NCBI GenBank assembly: GCA_910578425.1
Contig: CAJTQX010000009.1
Location: forward strand, 9,371-73,370
Direction of reading: 5' to 3'
From: an uncultured Anaerotignum sp.
GTDB lineage: Bacteria; Bacillota; Clostridia; Lachnospirales; Anaerotignaceae
Length of the DNA: 64,000 nucleotides
In this document: positions 43,556 through 51,749 of the stretch, piece after piece
Layout: the number at the start of each line of letters is the position of its first letter
Numbering within the stretch: position 1 is the first letter of the stretch
The notes under the pieces: model-generated
Seen by the model: the letters and a program-made list of their open reading frames with translations, nothing else
Database searches by the model: none
What the model was told of the DNA's origin: nothing
Position numbers and translations under genes: made by a program

Positions 43556-44497
43556 TCAGGTTTCCCCTGCCGCCTCAAATACACGCAGCTTCGCGCTTCT
43601 TGCGCGGGGATTTTGTTCCAATTCCTCTTTGCCCGGCAATATGGGCTTTCGTGTCAGCACCCTGCCCAATGGCTTTTTCCCGCAAACGCATACCGGAAAT
43701 TCCGGCGGGCAGACGCAGGGATTTTCTAATCTGCGGAACGCCTCTTTTACAATTCTGTCTTCCAGAGAATGGAATGTAATAATGCAGAGCCGCCCGCCCG
43801 GAGCCAACCTCTTTGCCGCAGCGTCAATTGCCTGCTGCAGTACGTCCAGCTCCCCGTTGACCTCGATTCGTATAGCCTGAAACGTGCGCTTTGCCGGATG
43901 CGGTCCATCCTTCCGCGCGCCCTTCGGCACAGCCTTTTTGATGACCTCCACCAGCCTGCCCGTCGTTTCTATGGGCCTGTCCTGCCGTTCCTTTACAATA
44001 AACTGTGCGATACGCTTCGCCCAGCGTTCCTCTCCGTAGGTAAATATCACGCGGTTGAGCTCTTCCTCGTCATAACCGTTTACCACGTCATACGCACTGA
44101 ACGGCTTGTCCGGATTCATGCGCATATCCAGCGGCGCGTCCTGCTGGTAGGAAAATCCCCGTTCCCCTTCGTCCAGCTGGTGCGACGATACGCCAATATC
44201 CAGCAGCATCCCGTTTATTCTTTCTATTCCAAGCCCGTCCAAAATATGGGCAATATTGCCGAAATTATCCCGCACGAACGTTACTCTGTCCTGATAGTTC
44301 CGCAGCCGTTCCCCTGCCGCTTTCTGCGCGTTTGGGTCCTGATCTATGCCAATGAGCCTGCCGCCCTTCAGCCGCTTCGCAATTTCCAGCGAATGTCCGC
44401 CGCCGCCCATCGTGCCATCCACATAACAGCCGTCCGTGTCTATATTCAACTGTTCGATGCACTCCCGCAGAAGTACGGAAACATGATGAAATTCCAT
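43556..44497 (-). CDS. rsmH: 16S rRNA (cytosine(1402)-N(4))-methyltransferase
   Basis: A 313-residue RsmH/MraW enzyme that methylates C1402 in 16S rRNA with SAM. It has [16 protein letters not shown] at the start, [12 protein letters not shown] (about 25-36), [30 protein letters not shown] (about 97-117), and [12 protein letters not shown]. Directly downstream of mraZ with a GAAAGGA site. Confidence 0.97.
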   Translation of the reverse strand: MEFHHVSVLLRECIEQLNIDTDGCYVDGTMGGGGHSLEIAKRLKGGRLIGIDQDPNAQKAAGERLRNYQDRVTFVRDNFGNIAHILDGLGIERINGMLLDIGVSSHQLDEGERGFSYQQDAPLDMRMNPDKPFSAYDVVNGYDEEELNRVIFTYGEERWAKRIAQFIVKERQDRPIETTGRLVEVIKKAVPKGARKDGPHPAKRTFQAIRIEVNGELDVLQQAIDAAAKRLAPGGRLCIITFHSLEDRIVKEAFRRLENPCVCPPEFPVCVCGKKPLGRVLTRKPILPGKEELEQNPRARSAKLRVFEAAGET

Positions 44498-44514
44498 CTG
44501 CCGTATCCTTTCCG

Positions 44515-44946
44515 TTAAATTCCCAGGTTTTCCATTTCAAACGCCAGTTCATTGCTGATATAATCTTCCTCGTTGCTGTAATCATTCCAGCTTTCTTTAT
44601 TCCATATCTCAATGCGGTTGTTCACGCCGATAGAAACAACTTCCTTTTTCAGTCCCGCATATTCTCTTAAATGGGGCGGCACCATAATGCGCCCCTGATT
44701 ATCCAATTCGCACTCCACCGCTCCCGCAAAGAAAAACCTCACAAATTTCCTTGCGCCTGTATTCGTCAGCGGCAACTGTTTTAATTTATCTTCAAAAATC
44801 TTCCATTCATCCTGCGGATAAGCAAACAGGCAGTTATCCAGTCCTTTTGTTACGACAAAATGCTCACCAAGGCCCTCTCGGAACTTCGCGGGCACAATCA
44901 AACGCCCTTTTGCATCTATGGAATGCTGATATTGTCCCATGAACAT
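44515..44946 (-). CDS. mraZ: Transcriptional regulator MraZ
   Basis: A 143-residue protein with two AbrB-like halves, each with the DxxxR signature: [14 protein letters not shown] (about 12-25) and [15 protein letters not shown] (about 82-96). It autoregulates the division cluster. The ATG at 44946 gives the usual [11 protein letters not shown] start; GGTGG lies upstream. Phased repeats matching the MraZ-box plan lie just upstream. Confidence 0.95.
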   Translation of the reverse strand: MFMGQYQHSIDAKGRLIVPAKFREGLGEHFVVTKGLDNCLFAYPQDEWKIFEDKLKQLPLTNTGARKFVRFFFAGAVECELDNQGRIMVPPHLREYAGLKKEVVSIGVNNRIEIWNKESWNDYSNEEDYISNELAFEMENLGI

Positions 44947-44996
44947 CCTGCCGTCACCACCTTTCACCACAGGTTACAAGATATAGTAAAAACTCT

Positions 44997-45030
44997 CCAT
45001 TTCACCCCACTTTATACCACTTCTTACCAC
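44997..45030 (-). promoter_or_regulatory. MraZ operator: phased direct repeats
   Basis: On the minus strand, four repeats of the form (A/G)TGG occur exactly every 10 bp (complements at 44997-45000, 45007-45010, 45017-45020, 45027-45030). Two further GTGG copies in the same phase lie at 44957 and 44967, overlapping the ribosome site. MraZ is known to bind short spaced TGG-containing direct repeats upstream of its own gene. Confidence 0.85.
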
Positions 45031-45059
45031 ATTGTAATATAACTGTAATAAAAATACAA
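45031..45059 (-). promoter_or_regulatory. Promoter of the mraZ-rsmH-ftsL operon
   Basis: On the minus strand, TTGTAT (45054-45059) and TACAAT (45031-45036) are 17 bp apart. The MraZ repeats begin immediately downstream, so bound MraZ would block initiation or clearance. Confidence 0.75.
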
Positions 45060-45126
45060 CCCCTGAACATATGTTTTTTTCTTTTCTTTTTTTCAAAAAA
45101 TCCCTGAATTCCGGCATTTTCCCGCA

Positions 45127-45154
45127 CAAAAAAAGAGAGGCCGCACCTCTCTTA
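45127..45154 (-). terminator. Terminator (minus strand)
   Basis: AAGAGAGG (45133-45140) pairs with CCTCTCTT (45146-45153), loop CCGCA; the T-run follows on the minus strand. It abuts the stop of the gene remnant at 45152. Confidence 0.8.
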
Positions 45155-45418
45155 AGAAAAATTTAAGTATCTCTCTGTGATCCTCCATCCTCCACCACCA
45201 ATAACTTGAAAAGAAAATTTTCCTGTTTCACAGTCTGGTAAATTGGACCAGTTATTTCCCACCAAAAATCTCAACATATCTGGCGTTAAATTGTTTACAA
45301 TACCCCCTGTATATCAGCTGCATAAACATTTGTCAAAAATTTCCTGGAAAGCATGAACTACGACCGGTACTGCTTCATTTATCTCTGAACTGTTGATAAC
45401 TGCTGAAGGCAGCAATAA
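45152..45418 (-). pseudogene. Remnant of an unidentified protein-coding gene
   Basis: One minus-strand frame reads as plausible protein for about 88 codons with a single internal TGA: INEAVPVVVHAFQEIFDK before the stop, then GGIVNNLTPDMLRFLVGNNW and FQVIGGGGWRITERYLNF after it, ending in TAA at a terminator. The last 41 codons could start at an ATG (45277) but no good ribosome site is present. Upstream, another frame (MAVPMYEAIDPTSYCC) may be the continuation after a frameshift. I do not recognise the family. Confidence 0.4.
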
Positions 45419-45711
45419 GAGGTCGGATCAATCGCTTCATACATGGGCACTGCCATATGAAAAATCACTTTATTTATGCAAGTCATATTTTGCGGCAATT
45501 CCATTCCTGAATATTTTGACGTATTTTGTCATAATTCTGTATTTTTTCTGAGACACTCCCGTAATAAAAGTGAAACCACATTGTAACGGTAATGTTAACC
45601 TGATGTAACCTACGCTGAGCCATTCTGTGCTATACTCTTATCAGAAGCAAAAAAGAAACAAAACTTCCAGTAAAACTGGTACAGACAAAAACGCCAAAGG
45701 AGGAGACGTTT
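45419..45711. other. AT-rich spacer with promoter for the small exported peptide
   Basis: About 290 bp without a clear gene. An extended -10, TGC-TATACT (45628-45636), lies about 75 bp before the 57-residue gene. I see no -35 of note and no riboswitch. Confidence 0.5.
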
Positions 45712-45885
45712 ATGAAAAAACAACTTATGAAATTATTCAGTATCGCAATGGTCACTTTTACGCTTTCTTTTGTCACAGGAATGTCCCTCTATGTGGCAAA
45801 CCATAACGCGCCCGCAATGGAGCAGCTACAGGCGCAGGACGTCCCATTGGATAACACGACCGCTTCTGCGGTTCTTCCCGAATAA
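45712..45885 (+). CDS. Small exported or membrane-anchored peptide, unknown function
   Basis: A 57-residue peptide with a very strong ribosome site (AAAGGAGGA, 45697-45705). Residues about 1-7 are basic, about 8-29 a hydrophobic segment (LFSIAMVTFTLSFVTGMSLYV), then a hydrophilic tail ending TASAVLPE. It looks like a signal peptide or anchor plus a short mature peptide. It has no cysteine, so it does not fit the AgrD autoinducer pattern. It has its own extended -10 and its own terminator, supporting a real single-gene unit. No homologue is recognised. Confidence 0.75.
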   Translation: MKKQLMKLFSIAMVTFTLSFVTGMSLYVANHNAPAMEQLQAQDVPLDNTTASAVLPE

Positions 45886-45896
45886 AATCTCTCCCT

Positions 45897-45970
45897 AAAA
45901 AACGCGGAGTATTCCCCCAAACGGACAAGCAGACCTGATTGCCCGCTTGGGCGAGTACTCCGCGTTTTTT
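45897..45970 (+). terminator. Terminator after the small peptide gene
   Basis: AAAAACGCGGAGTA pairs with TACTCCGCGTTTTT, a long stem with a 44-nt internal loop that itself contains small pairs, followed by a T-run. Confidence 0.88.
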
Positions 45971-46121
45971 GCGTTTGCAGCAAATCCTCCTCATTCCAAT
46001 ACTTGTAAGGATTTTCCGGATATGCTACAATATTACGCATACGGGAAATGTTATTTTCTAAATAAAAATTCAAAATACCAGAACATAAAAACGGAAATTG
46101 GCTGAAACGAGGTGTTTTTCT

Positions 46122-46742
46122 ATGCAAATCCTAAAATGTCAGGCCTGCGGCTCCAGCGATCTGGTCGCGGAACAGGGCGCGCTGGTCTGTTCATTCTGCG
46201 GCAGGAAATATTCGCGGGAAGAAAGCGAGCAGATATTAAGCGGCCCGGAAGCGGAAGCCTTAGCGTTTTCCTACATCGCCAAATCAGGTGAATATCACCA
46301 GCAGGGGCAAACCTCTCTGGAAATACAGGCTCTTTTGAACGCTTTGCAGACAAACGGAAATATGCCGGATATCTGGGTCCGGCTTGGCAGGGCATACCGC
46401 AGCTTAGGCGCGCATGAAAAAGCCCTTTCCTGCTATGAAAAGGCTCTTTCCCTCAACCCTTCCGACGGCGTAGCCTATGGCAATATCGGCGCAGTCTATC
46501 TCATTCGCGGGCAGTTTCAGACCGCCTGTGAATATTACGAAAAGGGGCTTTCCCTTATTCCCCCGAACGATGTGGATTATGCCACGACCCTCGGCAATTA
46601 CGCCCTTGCAGTCGGTCAGGGCGGGGATAAGAAGAAAGCCGCAAAGCTCCTGAAGGAGGCGGAACGGCTGGGCTATCAGAATGCAGACACGATACGTAAA
46701 AAGCTTGGGATCTCCTTCCTGAATAAATTCCTCCCCTTTTAA
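46122..46742 (+). CDS. Zinc-ribbon plus TPR repeat protein
   Basis: A 206-residue protein. Residues 1-30 form a zinc ribbon with two C-x2-C pairs (CQACGSSDLV, CSFCGRKYS). Residues about 50-190 are TPR-like repeats (PDIWVRLGRAYRSLGAHEKALSCYEKALSLNP; VAYGNIGAVYLIRGQFQTACEYYEKGLSLIP). It probably scaffolds protein contacts; no partner can be named. The ATG at 46122 is chosen because GAGGTG lies upstream. Confidence 0.85.
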   Translation: MQILKCQACGSSDLVAEQGALVCSFCGRKYSREESEQILSGPEAEALAFSYIAKSGEYHQQGQTSLEIQALLNALQTNGNMPDIWVRLGRAYRSLGAHEKALSCYEKALSLNPSDGVAYGNIGAVYLIRGQFQTACEYYEKGLSLIPPNDVDYATTLGNYALAVGQGGDKKKAAKLLKEAERLGYQNADTIRKKLGISFLNKFLPF

Positions 46743-46799
46743 TTTCTGCAATACATAAATTCCATTCTGTCAGTATTTGAAAACAGGTGCGGTCTGTGC

Positions 46800-47232
46800 C
46801 TAGCGCAGGCGTTCTCCGTCTGGCTGGTACAGACCGTACAGCTTTCCATCTTCATACCACATAATCATTCAAATGATACCGCTTTATTATCCTGTTCTCC
46901 AATTCAAAATAAACCGCCAAATCATCTGACTGCACTGGAATCCCTTTTTCCCAAAACATATTGCCATAATAGAGGGACATCGCCCAATAGTACGCATATT
47001 CGTGGCCTAATAATCCCGCCTCCGCCGCACTTTCCGCCGGCTTTGAAAGATGGGAATTTTCTACTGCATCGGATGCCTCTGCGTATGTGATGCCAACATA
47101 GCTGACCAGCAGATGCTTGAGTAACTCACAAAAGCTATACTGGTGAAACACTATTTTGCCGCTGCCATCCTGCAAAACAATATTATCCTGTAACAGGAAA
47201 GCTCCTTTCCGGCAAAAAACGAAACCTGCCAT
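46800..47232 (-). CDS. Unidentified protein, with a possible 3' frameshift
   Basis: The open frame from 47232 to the TGA at 46852 encodes 126 residues (VENSHLSKPAESAAEAGLLGHEYAYYWAMSLYYGNMFWEKGI in the middle). Just at the TGA, the +1 frame continues as a convincing protein tail, MWYEDGKLYGLYQPDGERLR, to a TAG at 46800. A one-base change at about 46860 would join them into about 145 residues. I do not recognise the family. No strong ribosome site is seen at 47232; the gene follows an acetyltransferase gene by about 25 bp. Confidence 0.6.
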
Positions 47233-47257
47233 TTTTCCATCTGCGTCTGCTTTCCCA

Positions 47258-47713
47258 TCAATCCCTTTGCCATTTCACCCAATAGACCATATCCCGCAGC
47301 GTCACACCTTCCTCCACGATGGGATGGGCATAGTTCTCTGTAAAAAAGTTTTCCACACGATGCGAAAGCGTGAACCCACAGTTTTCATAAAACGCCATCG
47401 TCCTGGGTGCTTCTCCTGTTCCTGCCAGAAGGCTTTTTCCTTTTCCGCCGCAGTCCGTCCAAACATGCGCCACCATCGTCCTGCCCAGCCCATTTCTCTG
47501 GTATTTCGGCGCGACGGCAATGTTTTTCAGTTCATAGACCTCCGGCGTTTCCTGTGTAACAACAGCCACTGCAACAACTGCCCCATCTATCTCCATCACA
47601 TACAGTGTCCCACGCTCCAGATAACGGTCAATCATGTCCTCCTGTTCATCGCCCAGCAGCAAAAGCGGCAGAAATCGTTTCTTTTCCCGCTCAACTTTCC
47701 GTATCGTCCTCAT
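47258..47713 (-). CDS. GNAT-family N-acetyltransferase
   Basis: A 151-residue acetyl-CoA-dependent transferase. It has YVMEIDGAVVAVAVV (about 38-52), ELKNIAVAPKYQRNGLGRTMVAHV (about 60-83, acetyl-CoA-binding QRNGLG) and TMAFYENCGFTLSHRVENFF (about 104-123). The ATG at 47713 overlaps the trkA stop (ATGA), so it is translated from the K+ uptake operon. The substrate is unknown. Confidence 0.88.
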   Translation of the reverse strand: MRTIRKVEREKKRFLPLLLLGDEQEDMIDRYLERGTLYVMEIDGAVVAVAVVTQETPEVYELKNIAVAPKYQRNGLGRTMVAHVWTDCGGKGKSLLAGTGEAPRTMAFYENCGFTLSHRVENFFTENYAHPIVEEGVTLRDMVYWVKWQRD

Positions 47714-48357
47714 TCCTTTGCCACCTTCAAAATGTCTTCTTCCGTGCCCATCACCATTAAATGCTCCCCCTCCCGAAACGCATAATTCAGATCCGGCATC
47801 AGCTTCAGCAAACCGTCCTGCTTGATTCCCATGATGTTCAGCCGGTAACGGCTGCGGAAATCCATTTCCCGTATCGTTTTCCCCAGCCATTCCTTTCGGG
47901 GATTGATCTCCATGATAAAATATCCATCCCCCAGCTCCATGCAGTCAAAAATATTGTCTGAGCTTTCCTCTATGGCAATCCGTTCTGCAATGTCCTTTTC
48001 CGGGTAAATGATGGCGTCCGCACCGTTGCGCAAAAGAAATTTCGCATGGATATCCTCGTCTGCCTTGCTCAGCACACGTTTTGCCCCCATTTCCTGCAAA
48101 AGGCTTGTAATTTGCAGACTGTTCTGGAAATTTGTCCCCATGCAGACAAAACAGGTATCAAAGCTTTTCACCGAAAACGAACGCAAAACCTCCGGATTCG
48201 TGCAGTCGCCGATTTTCGCGCTGACAACAAGCGGCAATACATCTTCTACCGCGCTCTCCTCCCTGTCAACGACCATAATCTCGCATTTCAGCTTGGAAAG
48301 ACTGCGGCACAAATGATGCCCAAACGAACCCATGCCGATTATCAAAAAAGATTTCAT
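47710..48357 (-). CDS. trkA: TrkA/KtrA-family K+ uptake regulatory subunit
   Basis: A 215-residue cytoplasmic RCK protein: N-terminal Rossmann domain with GMGSFGHHLCRSL (about 7-19) and VVDREESAVEDV, then a C-terminal TrkA-C domain (about 135-215, EINPRKEWLGKTIREM). It gates the TrkH/KtrB pore according to nucleotides such as ATP or c-di-AMP, as known for the family. The pore gene trkH precedes it. Confidence 0.94.
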   Translation of the reverse strand: MKSFLIIGMGSFGHHLCRSLSKLKCEIMVVDREESAVEDVLPLVVSAKIGDCTNPEVLRSFSVKSFDTCFVCMGTNFQNSLQITSLLQEMGAKRVLSKADEDIHAKFLLRNGADAIIYPEKDIAERIAIEESSDNIFDCMELGDGYFIMEINPRKEWLGKTIREMDFRSRYRLNIMGIKQDGLLKLMPDLNYAFREGEHLMVMGTEEDILKVAKE

Positions 48358-48366
48358 ATTCTCACC

Positions 48367-49707
48367 TCACCCAACAGTCAACCGTTCCGCAGGGAAACAC
48401 ACCGGCGGTCTTGCTTTCTTTTCCAAAAGCGCGACAGCAAACGACGCACTGCCAACCCTGCCGCAATACATCAGAAACATAATTACCCCGCAGGAAACCG
48501 GCGTAAGCTCCCGCGTGATTCCTGTTGTCATGCCAACTGTTCCCAAAGCAGAAAAGACTTCAAACAGCACATCCGTCAGCGGCAGGGGCTGCAAACCACA
48601 GAGCAGGAGCGTACCTGCCGCTGCCAGCAGAATATGCAGCATAAACACTGTGACAGCCTTGCGCAGAAGTTCTCCCGTCAGGCTCCGTCCGAAAATGTGT
48701 GCATCCTGCTCATGTCGGATAGACGAAATGGCATAGACCAAAAGAACCGTAAGCGTTGTCGTCTTTACCCCGCCCGCAGTAGAGCCAGGGCTGCCGCCAA
48801 TGAACATCAGGAGCATCGTCAGGAGCTTTTCGCCATCCGTCAGCGCGGCAGTATCCACCGTATTAAAGCCTGCCGTTCTTGCTGTGCAGGACTGGAACAG
48901 AGCCGCAAGGACCCGTCCCCCTGCGGGCAGCCCTGCAAGCACGCCATGCCGCTCCAGAAGGAGCGTTCCCGCCATGCCGCCCAACAGCAGGACTGCCGTC
49001 ATGCACAGCACAATTTTCGTTTGCAGGCGATACTTTTTCCAATGATGCCTGTTGCGGAGCAGGTCTTCCCAGACCAGAAAACCCAGCCCGCCTATCACAA
49101 TCAATGTCATTACCGTCAGGTTGACAAGGACATCCCCGCGATAACTGACGAGCGAGGAAAATGCCTCTTTCTCTCCCATCAGGTCAAAACCTGCATTACA
49201 AAATGCTGAAATCGCATGGAACACGCTGTAAAACAGCCCTTTCTCCCAGCCAAATTCCGGCACAAAGCGGAACGTCAGCAGTGCCGCGCCTACCAGCTCA
49301 AAAAAAAATGTGCCTGCAACAATCTCTTTTGTCAGCCGGAGTACGCCGCCGATCTGCGTGGAATTGATGCTTTCTACCATCACTTCCCTGTAGCGCAAAC
49401 GCACACGCCGCCGCAAAAGCAGTAACAGCCGCAGTGAAATCGTCATAAAACCCAACCCGCCAATCTGAATCAGGCAGAGTATTACAATCTGCCCGAATAT
49501 GGACCAATGTACCGCAGTATCCACCAATGCCAGCCCTGTCACACAGGAGGCTGAAACCGATGTAAACAATGCCTGTAAAGGCGTCGTTATGCCTTCCCGC
49601 GTGGAAATTGGCAGCAAAAGCAGAAACGTCCCTGCCAGTATGACCGCCGCATATCCCGCCGCTACGATTTGCAGATTTGAAAACTTCATACCGCTCCTGT
49701 CCCGCAT
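48367..49707 (-). CDS. trkH: TrkH/KtrB-family K+ transporter pore subunit
   Basis: A 446-residue membrane protein with the four-repeat K+-channel-like layout. Filter-like glycines are seen in SASCVTGLALVDT, FHAISAFCNAGFDLM, FMFIGGSPGSTAGGVKTTT-like, and SALGTVGMTTGIT. The ATG at 49707 is preferred because GGAGG is eight bases upstream; longer starts lie too close to that site or use GTG. With TrkA it forms a K+ uptake system. Sodium coupling is common in Ktr systems but not shown here. Confidence 0.94.
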   Translation of the reverse strand: MRDRSGMKFSNLQIVAAGYAAVILAGTFLLLLPISTREGITTPLQALFTSVSASCVTGLALVDTAVHWSIFGQIVILCLIQIGGLGFMTISLRLLLLLRRRVRLRYREVMVESINSTQIGGVLRLTKEIVAGTFFFELVGAALLTFRFVPEFGWEKGLFYSVFHAISAFCNAGFDLMGEKEAFSSLVSYRGDVLVNLTVMTLIVIGGLGFLVWEDLLRNRHHWKKYRLQTKIVLCMTAVLLLGGMAGTLLLERHGVLAGLPAGGRVLAALFQSCTARTAGFNTVDTAALTDGEKLLTMLLMFIGGSPGSTAGGVKTTTLTVLLVYAISSIRHEQDAHIFGRSLTGELLRKAVTVFMLHILLAAAGTLLLCGLQPLPLTDVLFEVFSALGTVGMTTGITRELTPVSCGVIMFLMYCGRVGSASFAVALLEKKARPPVCFPAERLTVG

Positions 49708-49762
49708 CGCCATTCCTCCGAAAAAAACTGCTAAGACCGTGAGGCTCTGCCCAACCACCCCG

Positions 49763-49959
49763 CGAACCCTTTGAAAAGGGCCTGACCCTAAACTTTATTT
49801 TGCAAAGCTGCCGCTTTGCAGATTCTTTTAGGTTTTTATGAGGATCAAAAATTTATCCTCCCGCGTAACGCAGTTTCGTGCAATATTCTCTGCTTCTTTC
49901 TCTTAGAGAAAGAAACAGGGTTTGGGACGAAGTCCCAGGGTCTTAATTTTTTCATTCTT
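49763..49959. other. Structured intergenic region with stacked hairpins
   Basis: About 200 bp between trkH and the HD gene. Perfect inverted pairs: CCCTTT/AAAGGG (49767-49780), TGCAAAGC/GCTTTGCA (49801-49820), TTCTTTCTC/GAGAAAGAA (49894-49914), and GGG/CCC around 49924-49937. These may end the tdk-HD transcript and/or form a regulatory leader for trkH. No consensus riboswitch (including c-di-AMP types) was recognised by eye. Confidence 0.6.
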
Positions 49960-50523
49960 TTACTCGCCCCGCTCTATTTTCTCCTTCGTATCCAACACCG
50001 CCAGCGCGCGCAGGCTTTTCAGCTTCGGCTCGGCTTCCGCCTCCTTCGCGCCATAAGTCTGGTTCAACTCATACTCTAAAGGCAGCCAACTGGAAAGTGG
50101 TGCCTCGTTATGTTGGACAACAGCCTCCAGCTTATCCAACGCCTTGTATATCTTCGCCTCCCGCGTTTCCAGCGCGAGCATCTCCTCAAATAACGCCTTT
50201 ATCTTCCCGCTCTGCGGTTCCGGCAGTGTATCCAAAAGCTGAAACAGAACATCATCCTCATGCGCGGAATCCGCCTCCGTTTTCAGAAAGGACGGAATAT
50301 CCCCTGTAATCGCCTCACCCAAATCATGAAGGATACACATGCGTATGATTTTGTTGAAATCCGCGCCCTGTATTTCGTCCTCCAAAAGCAGTGCCATCAG
50401 CGATGCACGCCAGCTATGCTCTGCTACACTTTCCGGCCTGCCCTTGCTGGTAACAGAATGGCGTGTGTTGTCCTTCAAATGCTCCGCAATATGCAGAAAG
50501 TCAATAAATTCCCGATCCGTCAT
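49960..50523 (-). CDS. HD-domain nucleotide phosphohydrolase (YfbR-like)
   Basis: A 187-residue HD protein. It has VAEHSWRASLMALLLEDE (first His, about 34), ILHDLGEAITGDIPSF (HD pair, about 67-82), and a C-terminal helix set (IYKALDKLEAVVQHNEAPLSSW). It resembles 5'-deoxynucleotidases and related HD enzymes. The ATG at 50523 overlaps the tdk stop (ATGA), which supports a role in deoxynucleotide metabolism. Confidence 0.88.
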   Translation of the reverse strand: MTDREFIDFLHIAEHLKDNTRHSVTSKGRPESVAEHSWRASLMALLLEDEIQGADFNKIIRMCILHDLGEAITGDIPSFLKTEADSAHEDDVLFQLLDTLPEPQSGKIKALFEEMLALETREAKIYKALDKLEAVVQHNEAPLSSWLPLEYELNQTYGAKEAEAEPKLKSLRALAVLDTKEKIERGE

Positions 50524-51110
50524 ACGGTTTCCTCCCCCTTTGCCCGCGCTTTCTTCCAGCATTTATAGCACATCGGGCGATATGCTTCATTTCCACCCAG
50601 AAAAACCTGCTCTCCCTCTGTTACGACATTCCCGTCACTGTCCAGACGGGCATTTACCATTGCTTTGCCGCCGCAGGTGCAGACGGTTTTCAGCTCCGTA
50701 ATGGAATCCGCAAGCTCAAAAAGTCTCGCGCTCCCCGGGAACAGCTTCGTCTGGAAATCCGTCCGCAGGCCAAAGCAAAATACCGGCACATTGTACTGAT
50801 CTACCACATCGCGCAGCTGTTCAATCTGATCCGGCGTAAAAAACTGCGCCTCGTCTGCAATAATCACGTCATAAAATTCACGTTCCCTGTCCCGAAATGT
50901 CTGAAACAGATCCGTTTCGGCTGCAATCGCATCAGCCTTTTCCTCCAACCCAATGCGGGAATAGACCTTGTCCACGCCATAACGCGTATCTGCCGCAGGT
51001 TTGATGAGCCAGACCCTCATTCCCTGTTCTTCATAATTAAATTTTGTCGTCAACGCCTGTGCGGATTTTGAACTCCCCATCACGCCGAACCTGAAATATA
51101 ATTTTGCCAT
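50520..51110 (-). CDS. tdk: Thymidine kinase
   Basis: A 196-residue class II thymidine kinase. P-loop GVMGSSKSAQAL (about 9-20), IADEAQFF (about 88-95), YNVPVFCFGLRTDF, and the zinc-binding CTCGGKAMVNARLD plus a C-terminal CYKCW. The P-loop GSSKS differs slightly from the common FSGKS form but keeps the Lys and Ser. Phosphorylates thymidine in the salvage pathway. Confidence 0.95.
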   Translation of the reverse strand: MAKLYFRFGVMGSSKSAQALTTKFNYEEQGMRVWLIKPAADTRYGVDKVYSRIGLEEKADAIAAETDLFQTFRDREREFYDVIIADEAQFFTPDQIEQLRDVVDQYNVPVFCFGLRTDFQTKLFPGSARLFELADSITELKTVCTCGGKAMVNARLDSDGNVVTEGEQVFLGGNEAYRPMCYKCWKKARAKGEETV

Positions 51111-51287
51111 TTCTTCCTCCCGCTATCCAGCTTATTTGCTTTTCCGGCAACCATCATACCACAAAACGGTGAAAGAATCAAAAAAAGCTTTCGCAAAAGT
51201 GAAAATCCTGCTATAAAGCATTCTCTTTTTCTCAACAATCGTCAGAGACAAACTCCATAGAGTGCGCAATAACCACCATATACAAAC

Positions 51288-51313
51288 AGAAAGAGCCTTC
51301 ACAGGCTCTTTCT
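51288..51313. terminator. Perfect hairpin, possible terminator
   Basis: AGAAAGAGCCT (51288-51298) and AGGCTCTTTCT (51303-51313) pair fully with loop TCAC. The T content after it is modest, and the transcript it would end is not clear. Confidence 0.6.
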
Positions 51314-51588
51314 TAAAAGGGGAGGGTATGTATTACTATGTTATTTGCCGTCCTTTCTGAAGGACAATTTAATCATAAAATATTATTGTGAATGTGGTAT
51401 GTAGGGTTTGTGAACTTTTTGTAAACTTTATCCATCACTCCGCAAACTTCCTTATTTCGCTGTTTTTTATAAAATACAGCAGTGAAAAAACAAACCGGAG
51501 CAGCTCATTCATGGATACTTTTTTCATTCCTTCCCTTTTTTTTGTGAAAAAATAAGTCGGTATTTTTCGTCTCATTTGCATTTTCTGA

Positions 51589-51617
51589 TTGCTTTGCGGC
51601 ACAGTATGGTATATGAT
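51589..51617 (+). promoter_or_regulatory. Promoter of rnr
   Basis: TTGCTT (51589-51594), 17-bp spacer, TATGAT (51612-51617). Confidence 0.6.
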
Positions 51618-51749
51618 AGGAAAAGACTGCCTGTGCAGTCAAAACCATCCCTGTTAAATTTGACGCCTTTTTACCGCATTGAATCCGCCCAACAAAAAAG
51701 CGGCTGTTTTGCATAATAACCCCTACAAAAATAAGGAGAACAGATATCT

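Larger units (their letters stand above)
51111..51749. other. Intergenic region between tdk and rnr
   Basis: About 640 bp, no convincing gene. It contains a perfect hairpin at 51288-51313, an AT-rich stretch, and a promoter at 51589-51617 leading to a 130-nt leader before rnr. Confidence 0.55.

Noticed and set aside
45712..45885. AgrD-type autoinducer precursor
   Set aside because: It has the right size and an N-terminal hydrophobic segment, but no cysteine in the tail and no agrB-like gene nearby.
49763..49959. c-di-AMP (ydaO-type) riboswitch before trkH
   Set aside because: The region is structured but lacks a recognisable conserved core; calling it would need a covariance search.
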